This document shows, piece by piece, positions 54,666-64,000 of a stretch of 64,000 bases of DNA (position 1 is its first letter; every line of letters begins with the position of its first letter). A program made the translations under genes and the position numbers. The stretch comes from Oryzias latipes. Its lineage: Eukaryota; Chordata; Actinopteri; Beloniformes; Adrianichthyidae. The stretch spans positions 28,148,094 through 28,212,093 of the forward strand of contig NC_019871.2 in assembly GCF_002234675.1 (NCBI RefSeq), given 5' to 3'. The notes beneath the pieces are model-generated. The model searched no databases. It had not been told where the DNA came from and was given only the letters and a program-made list of their open reading frames with translations.

Positions 54666-55263
54666 AAGTGCTCCTTGCTTGTCCGGACATTTGGAATTCA
54701 CAGCTACAAATTTTACCTGCAAATTTAGAGAAAATGGTATAAAAAGTCATTCTTTAATCGTTTAATGATGTCATGTTTCTTTATCTTATTCCAACTGCAA
54801 ACTTTTCCAGTTTGGGGGTTTCCCAGATGTAAAAGATGACCAGAAAGCTACTTTTCTAAATGCCATCTTATCCTTTTGTTGTTTTATCAAAGTAAAACGT
54901 TTCATTCCTAGAGCCATTGCTGCGTATCAATTCACAGATATATCTGATTTATTTATTGTTTCAAATATATTCAATATTTTCTTAAAATCGTACAAGCCTT
55001 TATTTAAAACAGCTGCATTACTTGTATTTTTCCTATCATGTTCAGTCTTCTTCCTGCGTTTGGATTTTTCAGTCGTCTGAATTAGGCAAATCGAAAGATT
55101 GGATGTTTTTAAATGCAAGCGTCAGGATTTCTAACCTGTCTACTGAACAGAATGAGTGTATTATTTTATGATCAAGAATTTGAATAGATGTGTGTGTGTG
55201 TGTGTAAGAGTGAGTCTGTGCATTTTGTGAACATTTGTATTCATATGCTATAAACCATTTGTA

Positions 55264-55269
55264 AATAAA
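55264..55269 (+). terminator. Candidate polyadenylation signal of samsn1
   Basis: AATAAA about 600 bp after the samsn1 stop codon, with no coding sequence between. A T-rich stretch follows. Confidence 0.55.
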
Positions 55270-55494
55270 ATTTAACTTTACAGTGGCCTATTTTCTCTCA
55301 TTCCCCTTAGCAAAAAGTCTATTTAAGTGTACTAAAAGTAAAGCTAAGGTAGTAGACTTGACGTTTTTTTCCTTTATATTATCTGTATATTGTAAACTTA
55401 AAATATTCCAATTTAGTCAGATGAAATATTTAGTTAGTATGTTTCCTACACTACACATAGCCTATAGGACGGATCTGCAACCTTCAACACTGTA

Positions 55495-55701
55495 ACCCTT
55501 GTGCTATCCTAGGCAATTTAACGTTGGGAGTTGGGTCATCTAGACCCACTAGACAGTGCTCTGAACCTTTTTTCTTCAATGATTTGTGATCTTCACTGGT
55601 GTCTATGGATTACATGAAATCTTTCCACCTTTATCCACCTTTGTCATGGTAGGGAGAACACGTCAAAGTAAGGGTGGGGTCATCTAAGATAGCACAAGGG
55701 T
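55495..55701. mobile_element. 207-bp inverted-repeat element (MITE), copy 3
   Basis: Ends ACCCTTGTGCTATC and GATAGCACAAGGGT, perfect inverted repeats of 14 bp. The left flank is TA and the right flank is TC, so one target copy has mutated. Confidence 0.9.
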
Positions 55702-55911
55702 TCAGAGCCATTCAGGTCGATTTCTCACTGACCACAACCCAGTAGGAGCCACAGAGTCCCCCACCCGTTAGAAAAACGAGACACTGATTTCTATTTATGT
55801 CATTGTTGCTGTTATGATACATATAAATTAACTGTTTTTTGTGTGTGACAAAAATAAAACCTAAACCTAAGAAGAAAATAGCCTTTGTTCAAAATATGGA
55901 ATATTTTTCAG

Positions 55912-56235
55912 GGCGGCAGTGGCTCAGGTGGTTGAGCGGGTCGTCCAATGAGCGAAGGGTCGGCGGTTCGACTGTCGCTGTGTCCTTGGGCAAGACACTT
56001 CACCCTCCTTGCCTCCAGTGTGGCTCCACTGGTGTGTGAATGTGTATGAATGATCCCGATGGTGGTCAGACGGGCCGTAGGCGCGAACTGGCAGCCACGC
56101 CTCTGTCAGTCTGCCCCAGGGCAGCTGTGGCAACAACCATAGCTTACCATCACCAAGTATGAATGAGGAGTGAATGAATTATGGACACAATGTAAGCGCT
56201 TTGAGTGACTCTAAAAGCATAGATAAATCCATTAT
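55912..56235 (+). mobile_element. tRNA-derived SINE
   Basis: It begins GGCGGCAGTGGCTCAGGTGG (A-box-like) with GGTTCGACTGTC (B-box-like) further on, then the common fish SINE body (CCTTGGGCAAGACACTTCACC) and an end with AAGCGCTTTGAGTGACT. The tail is ATTATTATT. No clear target duplication. Confidence 0.8.
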
Positions 56236-57398
56236 TATTAATAACTTTTGACTGAGATGCACGTAACCTTTCAAAATAAAAGACACCCTATGTCGCATAG
56301 GATCATTTCAACGCAGCAAATGTAGTAGTAGTAAAATGTTAGCCGTTATAGGAACGGTAGTTGTAGGCCGAAAGGTTATTGTACCTATGCCGTGACTAAA
56401 AAAAGTTAATTTTACCATTTGTGGTCCATCTCAGGCAGACATTTGTACATCTAACAAAAACTTTTTTTAATCAGATCAAATTGACTGACTCTTACCGTAT
56501 TTTACAATTCATACGTATTTTACAATTTATACGGCGCACTTAAAATCCTTAAATGTGTTCAATAGAAAAGTGTGTTCAAAATTGAAAAATACTTCACTAC
56601 TCACTGACTTTTAAAATTGTATTTTTTTTAACTAGAGAGCCACAATAGACGGGCTAAAGGAGCCACATGTGGCTCTGCAGACTCCTAGTTTACAGAGTAC
56701 ACTTGCTATACTCAACGATACTTTAAAAAAATAACTTACTACTTTTGCCAATGGTGAATGTGACTTTATTTGTTTTTTCTAATTAAAGAAAGGTAAACTC
56801 CTGAACAGAAATATCAGTTTTATTGTTTTTTATCTTTATTTTAAACCGCGACAAACACCTTCAACTTTTAAGATTGCTATATTATCAATCCTATCGAGGA
56901 AAAACAACTAATAAGCAAAACAGCTTAAAATGCTAAGCAAAAAATGCTAGTATTTTAATTTAGCTGATAAAAGTTACACAATAGACATAGAAAAAATATC
57001 ACTTTTTGAAAGTTGCTTTTATTTTTACATGAATGCCGAAACATGTAACATTACAAGTAGTCAATGTTCCGTAGTGTCATGAATGCAGCACAACAGTCCC
57101 ATTGGCTGTCAACGAGACTTACGTCATCACGTTTTGGGACAACTGTTAACGTCGTGCCTTTCTGGGTCTTGCAGTGAAAGACTGAGATCCAACGTTGAAA
57201 GGCCAGCACGAGTGAGCTTTACACAAACTACATCACCCAGAATCCACAAAGCTCGACGCAAAGTTGACGTGTGTTTAGTTGACGGACCACAAAATTCTCA
57301 CCATCGTCACAGTTACCGGGCATAGCTGTGTTTTTATGAAGAATATTTTTGGTTGATACTTTGATACGTTTAGTGAATTTTGTTGTTAGCGTGCAACG
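56236..57398. other. Intergenic region upstream of hspa13
   Basis: AT-rich, with no recognised exon. The 57100-57398 part is less AT-rich and precedes the hspa13 start, so promoter and 5' UTR probably lie there. Confidence 0.45.
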
Positions 57399-60300
57399 AT
57401 GTCCGGAGAGCTGTCTATGATCGGTAAGTTAAATCTAATCGTGTTTAAAAGCTAACATAGAAATGTATATCCGGCTTCCCACCTCTGTATGTGATGATGC
57501 GTGTGTTTTCGGCTCCTCAGGCTCGGTCATCCTGGCTCTGTTTCTGGCTGGTTACCTCGGCCAGCAGTACTTGCCGCCTCCTAAGCCTAAAGTGATCGGC
57601 CTGGATTTGGGCACCACGTTCTGCTCCGTGGGGGTCTTCCACCCGGGAACCGGGGAGGTGGAAGTGATAGCGGACGAGCAGGGGAGAAAGAGCATCCCCA
57701 GCGCCGTGTCCTTCACCGCCACAGAGGTGCTGGCTGGACACGAAGCCCTGGAGCTGGCGGACAGCAACGCCCACAACACCTTCTACGATGCGAAGAGGTT
57801 CATCGGAAAGCTCTTCGAGCCGGGACTGCTGGAACAGGAGAGCGCCCGGTACCCGTTCAAGGTGAGCTCGGAAAAAACAAACCTCATGTCTGTCTCCCCA
57901 TCTAAAATGATCTACCCCCCTCTTATAGGTCATCAACAACAATGGAAGCGCTGAGTTTGTGGTCTTCACCAATCGCTCCTTCACCGTGACCCCAGAGTTC
58001 ATCGGCTCCAGGCTGCTGCTGAAGATGAAGAAGATGGCCGAGCTCCAGCTGGGGGTTCCCATCCAGAAAGCTGTCATCTCAGTCCCTGCAGAGTTTGACG
58101 AGAGGCAGAGGAACTACACCCAGAGGGCCGCTAACCTTGCAGGTCAGCATTGCCGCGCTTTCAATGGTTTTGATCATTTGTTTTCTTTATTTGTCCTGTT
58201 CATCAGCTGATCACACAGATGAGAGCTGAAGGCCTCCGATGTTGGACATATTTGGGGCTTATGAATCTTTTGACACACATGACAGGGGTTGACATAGCCC
58301 AGAAATTGTCCCTGGCCCACAGGGCCAGTAGTTTTTGAAAGTTACTGGCCCGACACAGCGCGACCTGCTGCCGCAGGCGGCACCCAAGCAACAGACGCCG
58401 CAGGCGGACGCAGCAAGCACCGCTTGCAACTTTAGGGGGGTCCGGGGGCATGCCCCCCTGGAAAATTTTAATTTGGTGCATTCTGGTGACATCTAGCACT
58501 TATTTATACACTTTTCAATGACTGAAAATAGAGCATATCAAACCTAAATCTGCTCTAGTCTGTTTCAGATGTTTTGAAGAGAGCACTGCAGTGTAGTAGG
58601 AAACACTAGTTAAGAAGTTTTCATGCTGCTTCTAATCACTGCTATTTCACATTTGTTCCTAATCAATAGTTAAGAAGTTTTATTGACTTTTTTGCTCTGA
58701 CTGCCTTAAGGTTCTGCTTTTTGTTACTGTTGCAAAGTTACATTTACTTTTTAGATCCTTAATTACTGTTATGTTGTTCAAATTTGCAGAGTTACTTGTT
58801 TAAAGTTGCAAAGTTACATTTACTTTTTAGTTACTTTAGTTACTTAATTAAATGAAATAATTGAAAAATTAAATTCCTGAGATCATTCAGCTTTTGACTA
58901 GAAATACTTACTGCTTACAGTGTTGTAAAGAAAAACAAAATGAAGTTCTTTGACATTATATTGCATTTGAGTCTGACATTCAGGTATTTGGAGTTGCCGT
59001 TGATTCTTTGAAATTCAGCTTAAAGCTTAGACGTTTCCGCAAAATATACTTTATTGAAAAAGGTGAAAAATATATTAACGGTTATATTTTAGTGGCCCGA
59101 GCGGAGAAGTGAAAAATAAAGTCTTGTGGCCCGTGCTGCTCCAGCGAGCTGGACCGGGCCAGCGGACAAATGGCTATGTCGAGCCCTGCATGGGTTGTGT
59201 CTGAATTCCCACCCTAACTACTAAAAAACTGTATAGTGCAGCACTATGTAGTGCCCTCAGTTTTAAAAGTAATTCCGACACCGTGCTCACTACTTTTTTT
59301 TTTTTAAATGGTGGAAATGACATCATCGATGTCACAAAGTGAAAATCTAATTGCTATGAGCGTTTTGCGATGATTATTTATGAGTCCACTGTCTTCTGAA
59401 GATAAAAACGGCAGTTTGTTAAAAAACTACATTTAAAGACATTTTTTGGCAAAAATTGTTCTGACGCAATGCATTGTGGTCTATATTCTCTGATCTAGTG
59501 AGCATCGATGCACACTGGTTTTTCCACAGAGACTTCTGGGAAATTTCCAGGACACTGGATTTTGGAATTGTAGATTCAGACAGCCCTGCGAAATGGCACT
59601 GGCACTATATAGTGCACTATGTAGGGGTTAGGGGGGGAATTCTGACACAGTCATGGTGTATATTTGAATAAACCCCTTTTGTAGTTTAGAAAACTTTATT
59701 TATAGTAAATATATTTGTATCAGTTTTTTGTTGGACTGGACTGAAAAGAAGAAGAGAGAGGGATGTTAGAGTGGAGGGGGGTAAGGGCACAAAAGAAGGG
59801 GGAGAAGGGGCTGTTTAACCCTTGTGCTATCCTAAGCACTTTAACATTGGGAGTTGGGTCATCTAGACCCACTAGACAGAGCTCTGAACCTTTTTTCTTC
59901 AATGATTTGTGATCTTCACTGGTGTCCATGGATTACATGAAATCTTTCCACCTTAATCCACCTTTGTCATGGTAGGGAGAACACCTCAATGTAAGGGTGG
60001 GGTCGTCTAAGATAGAACAAGGGTTAAGGAAATAGAGGAAAACTGCCCGGCAGGTAATACTTTTTTTATTTTTAAACCCTTCATTCGACCTTCCAGGTTT
60101 GGAAATCCTGCGCGTCATCAATGAGCCCACAGCTGCAGCCATGGCCTACGGCCTGCACAAAGTGGATGTGTTCAATGTCCTGGTGGTCGACCTCGGGGGC
60201 GGGACCTTGGATGTGTCTCTGCTCAACAAACAGGGCGGCATGTTCCTCACCCGGGCGATGGCAGGTACGACTTTCCAACTTCATCTGAAAGTCATAGAAA

Positions 60301-60977
60301 ACATTGGAATTCTATGGAGGCTATTGCTTTGAATGATGTAGGAATATTTTACACCGATAACCTGAAATTTAAGTCTATGAAGTTAAAAATGACATGTTTT
60401 TAAAGGAAATAACAAGCTGGGGGGTCAAGACTTCAGCCAGAAGCTGCTCCAGTACACCACAGAGAGAGTGCGTCAGGAGTTCGGTGTGGTCCCTACCCTC
60501 AAAGAGGACATCCATCACCTCCGGCAAGCAGTGGAAGCCGCCAAGCTCAACCTCACCCTCCACGCCACGGCTACAGTCAGCGTGCCGCTGCACCTTCACA
60601 GCCACCAGGCCTCCGGGGGCCCCAGGACCTCTGCGGTTCTCTTTCGGACGGTGATCACCCGCGCGCTCTTCGAGGAGCTCAACGAGGAGCTCTTCCAGAA
60701 GATCCTGGCGCCAATCAAGACCGTGTTGGCGGAAGGCCACCTCGGGAAGGAGGACGTGGATGAAATAGTGTTGGTTGGAGGCTCCACCCGGATACCACGG
60801 ATCCGGGAGATCATCAGGCAGTTCTTTGGGAAGGAGCCCAACACGTCGGTGGACCCGGACCTGGCCGTGGTCACGGGCGTGGCCATTCAGGCCGGCATCA
60901 TGGGCGGCTCCTGGCCGCTGCAAGTGAGCGCGGTGGAGATCCCCAACAGACACCTGCGCAAAACGAACTTCAGCTAA
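57399..60977 (+). CDS. hspa13: HSPA13 (STCH), truncated Hsp70-family ATPase
   Basis: Five exons: 57399-57423, 57521-57861, 57929-58142, 60097-60264 and 60406-60977 (stop TAA), all phases fit, 439 residues. The N-terminus has a hydrophobic segment ([17 protein letters not shown], residues about 9-25), as expected for this microsome-associated chaperone. Hsp70 ATPase signatures are intact: [28 protein letters not shown] and [16 protein letters not shown]. There is no peptide-binding domain after the ATPase domain, which is the hallmark of HSPA13. Human HSPA13 is slightly longer. Intron 3 is expanded to about 2 kb by transposons. Confidence 0.96.
58283..59188. mobile_element. hAT-like element in hspa13 intron 3
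   Basis: Ends CAGGGGTTGACATAGCC and GGCTATGTCGAGCCCTG are imperfect inverted repeats, and both are followed inward by GGCCC-rich words. No transposase frame. The expected 8-bp duplication was not seen at the flanks, so class and exact ends are tentative. Confidence 0.65.
59197..59648. mobile_element. Inverted-repeat element (MITE) in hspa13 intron 3
   Basis: Ends GTGTCTGAATTCCC and GGGAATTCTGACAC are imperfect inverted repeats (one mismatch), with sub-terminal CTAACTACTA/CTATGTAGGGGTTAG-like words. Non-coding. The superfamily was not decided. It lies only 8 bp after the preceding hAT-like element. Confidence 0.7.
59818..60024. mobile_element. 207-bp inverted-repeat element (MITE), copy 4
   Basis: Ends ACCCTTGTGCTATC and GATAGAACAAGGGT, with TA at both flanks, about 70 bp before hspa13 exon 4. 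Confidence 0.9.
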
Positions 60978-63165
60978 TCCTAGGACGCCGTCAGAGACCT
61001 GCCGCTGCAGCCAACGGTGCCAAACCTCAAACATGCACTTTACAGATCCACACAGCCGTCTGAGAAACGCCCCCTGCTGGGCAGTGGGAGCGAGGCATCG
61101 GCGTGCCAGTGACTGCTAAAGCTTGCAGCGGTTTGGCATTGAGCGCCACAGCATGGCGTGCGAGCACGTTTGAGGTCACAGATAATAATCTGCTGCTCAT
61201 TCAGGGAACAGATGCTCGTGTTGAAGGCGTTTTGAGAAGAGCCGTTGCACCTTCATCTTTATTTATGTCTGCTTTCTTTTTGTCAAAGTGTTTCTGCCTT
61301 TTCAGAAAGCTGCTATTCGTTTGAGAGGAGCTCACAGTGCAGCTTCACATCTGCACGCTTTCATCAGCAAACGTAGATTTGAGCTCCGCTATGAAGCATC
61401 AGGTCGTCTACAGTTTTGTCTTCTGCTGAGCTTCAGGTAAAAGTCCCCTGATCCTCAAAAGAAGAAACAGAGGAGCCTTAATGTTTACAACATGTAGAAG
61501 CCTAAAAGGAAAAGGGTCAACTGGAGCAAATCTCTTGTGCATTTGTGGCTCTACAGAAGGACCAAAGTGATGCTCAGTGGTGCCTTGTGTGCTCTGAGAA
61601 AGGTGTCTCTTGTATTTTTTGTTGTTTCTGAAAAAAAGACGTAAAGTAGAACCTCAATGTGAACTTTTTTTTTTCTGTCCTGCTTTGATTTGAGCAGGAA
61701 GGTCATCTTCCATTTCCCTCTGAGGCTCAGCAGCCCAGGCTGACCAGTTTACACACATATTAAAATGGTGTTCTATTGAAACATTGTATTTATTTTAAAT
61801 ACTTTCAAATGATGAAAAGCAAACATTTGGGATCTGATTTTTCCTCCTCTGAACTAACAGAAACAAGGAGTTCCACCGTCTCTATTAGAAGGAAAGACGA
61901 ATCGGACTTTTGTAGTTCTGCACTCCAGATTCGGTCAATTCTGAGGTTTGAAAGGAGTCCAGGGATTTTTACCATCTATTCATGTGGTTTTCCTCCTTTC
62001 AGAACCTTTGGATTACAGGTAAAGGAAGGTGCTTCTCCTCCATTCCCTCTCTAAAGCAGCCCATGTGGTTTGAAAAGGGGGATTTTTGAGCAATCGTATT
62101 CTGTAAATCCAGAGAACGTTTGTCTTCCTGTGTCCCTCTGTCTGGTCTGGAGTTTAAGTCTTTTTCTAAAGCAGGGGGGGGCCCAAACGTTTTTGCTCAA
62201 AAGGCCAAAATCTAAATGTGATCCCGCTCCGTGGGCCAAATACGACACGTTTTTTTGTGCACGTCATGAAATAAAAGCAGAAGAAAATGGTTCTACAGGA
62301 AACTCAGAGGTAAAAACCAATAAAAAAACCGGTGCAAGTTAAAATATCACAAGCTTTAATCTAGACTTTGGAGGCACAGTAAAACTCAAACACAATCCAA
62401 ATGTGAGAAAACTTCAGCATTCCCCCTTCAAAGCTCGATTTTGCACTTTTATTCCTCACTTTCAGAAAAACCATGTTTCCTAAAATCAAAATAAAAGCGA
62501 TTAGTGAAAAGCTGAACTGTTGCTTGGGGTTTTTATTTGTCCAACGGCCGTCTTGTTCATTTGGCTGGCTAGAGCATCTCAAATAATTAGACACAGCACC
62601 ACATGCAATATACAAAAAAGAAACAAAACAAATGCAAGACTTTGTGATTTAAACACATCTTTACAACAATGGAAAGAGTTAAAACAGACTCGCACACAGC
62701 AGCAATGCTAAAACCAGAAGATATCTTACAACGAGTCAATACTTCGCCCATCTGTAAACATGGCTTTTCTCTCTAAATCTAGTTTTGGAATGGTTGAACA
62801 ACGGCAAACTAAAGTCCTAACGGCGAGCAGGAGCAAAATGAAAAGCTCTTTGCTTCATGCTACGATAAAGTCGGACAAAAAGCCTCTTCATCTGCGAGTG
62901 GAACGTCGACAGCGTTTAAAATATTGTACCTGAAAGGCAGAAATCTCTAAAAGGAGCAGGAGTTTTCTCACTCCAAGGGCCCACTTTTAGATGGCAAAGA
63001 AAGAAATCACAGAATTCCATCAACAAGTGCTTACAGTCCTGTGTGACAAACAACATGTCAAACAAGAGAAATGCTATATTTACACTATTTACAGTGTGCA
63101 GAAAGCTGTTCAGAGTTTGGACTGAAGCAGGAATGGTGGGAACGTTTCCTCTTCAAGCAGCTGCA
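60978..63165. other. Convergent 3' region of hspa13 and the next gene
   Basis: No coding exon. hspa13 3' UTR probably covers the first part (AATAAA-like signals near 62269). The minus-strand gene ending at 63166 has a possible signal (TTTATT on plus) near 62534. The boundary between the two is not visible. Confidence 0.5.
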
Positions 63166-63920
63166 TCAAACACCTCGAATCACTGACTGGTTGGTGTAGT
63201 AGTTGTAGCCATCCATGTACGGCTCCTCGTCAGCTCCAATGTCGTTCCTCACCTCTAGAGGGCGACAAACAGAAAAGAAGTAGGTGCTTTGCCGCTCTGA
63301 CCTGGCAAATCTGCCCTTTTGGTGGAGGCGCGAGCCTTTGCTCAGTTCATGAACTCACCTTTCATCTCCCACACAACGGGCTGTCTAAACCCTGACTGGA
63401 GGATTAAATGTTCGCCCAAACAACTCGTCTCCATGGGGGAGGATTGTGTGGGAGGACAGGGATGATGGGATGAACGGATGGATGGAAAGGAAAATGCAAG
63501 GTAGGTAGAAGGGGTTGAAGGCAATGAGGGAGGCGCTTGATGCATGGAGGAAAAGCAGGAGTCGCTGCCTGCGAGGAGGACGGGGATGGTAGAGCGATGA
63601 GGAGCATGTCACACAAACGATGGGGCAGGGAGGTTACTGGGGTTGATCTTTGCCATGAAAGAGAGGAAGAGGAGGAGAACTGAAAACGTTTGCGTTTAGA
63701 TGCATGCAGTGACATGCTAGCAACACGTTTGTCTGCCTCAGTAACGATGAACAACACCACACGTCAAAACGGAGGCTGCTCAACGCAAAAACCCGCGAGG
63801 TCCTCACCAGAAAAGATGAGTTTCTCCTTCATGACGTTGACATCTCGACTGGACGTCCTGACCGAGGCGCTCAGCATGATCTGCTCAGGGTTGTAGCTGC
63901 GCATGCCGCTCATCCGATAC
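63166..63920 (-). CDS. Last two exons of an unrecognised gene (3' partial)
   Basis: Exons 63808-63920 (acceptor CCTCCACAG, donor GTGAGG) and 63166-63254 (acceptor CTCTAG, stop TGA at 63166-63168). They join in phase 1 and give about 66 C-terminal residues, including YRMSGMRSYNPEQIMLS, then SSRDVNVMKEKLIF, and a tyrosine-rich end EEPYMDGYNYYTNQSV. The protein continues beyond the window. I do not recognise it. Splice signals, frame and codon composition support real coding. Convergent orientation to hspa13. Confidence 0.7.
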
Positions 63921-64000
63921 CTGTGGAGGTCAGGCGGAGTCAGATTTCCCAGCGCATTACAATCTGCTCACACAAATGTGTGTGGGTGGAGATCATCGCT

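Overview
The window is nuclear DNA of a teleost (ray-finned) fish. This rests on intron-rich genes with GT/AG borders, a Rex3-type LINE, tRNA-derived SINEs, Tc1 and hAT transposons, a chromodomain Ty3/gypsy element, and the gene pair samsn1-hspa13, which are neighbours in human too. A medaka-like or other percomorph fish is plausible but not proven. A run of exactly 1000 N (14519-15518) is an assembly gap.

Left part (1-12 kb): a minus-strand gene at 11928-7798 encodes a small immunoglobulin V-type membrane receptor. It has nine exons, and all eight introns are in phase 1, giving about 320 residues. Its cytoplasmic tail carries four Y-x-N motifs. A near-identical piece of a second copy (1-1583) lies upstream of its 3' end. 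That copy is cut in intron 1 by a 5'-truncated gypsy element (1584-5823), followed by a truncated Tc1 element that ends in a (TA)n tract.

Middle part (12-37 kb): no host gene was recognised. The region is a transposon graveyard: a Rex3 tail, the gap, a two-copy 380-bp tandem repeat, a solo LTR with a 5-bp target duplication, and two broken LINEs in opposite directions (about 20.0-23.4 kb plus, 28.1-23.4 kb minus). A Tc1 element with Sleeping-Beauty-like inverted/direct repeats (28838-32510) contains a hAT element (29108-31365) with an 8-bp target duplication.

Right part (37-64 kb): samsn1 (SH3 and SAM adaptor, plus strand, 49623-54665) is preceded by a chain of exons from 37289 whose splice phases all fit. 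They could give a much longer samsn1 isoform, and one exon with a membrane segment and its own stop codon could give a short membrane isoform. hspa13 (57399-60977, plus strand) follows, with intron 3 full of DNA transposons. The last two coding exons of an unrecognised minus-strand gene end the window.

A 207-216 bp inverted-repeat element occurs four times (20600, 52327, 55495, 59818). One copy interrupts a LINE endonuclease, which allows the pre-insertion site to be read and supports a TA target duplication. No bacterial system, CRISPR array or viral genome was seen.
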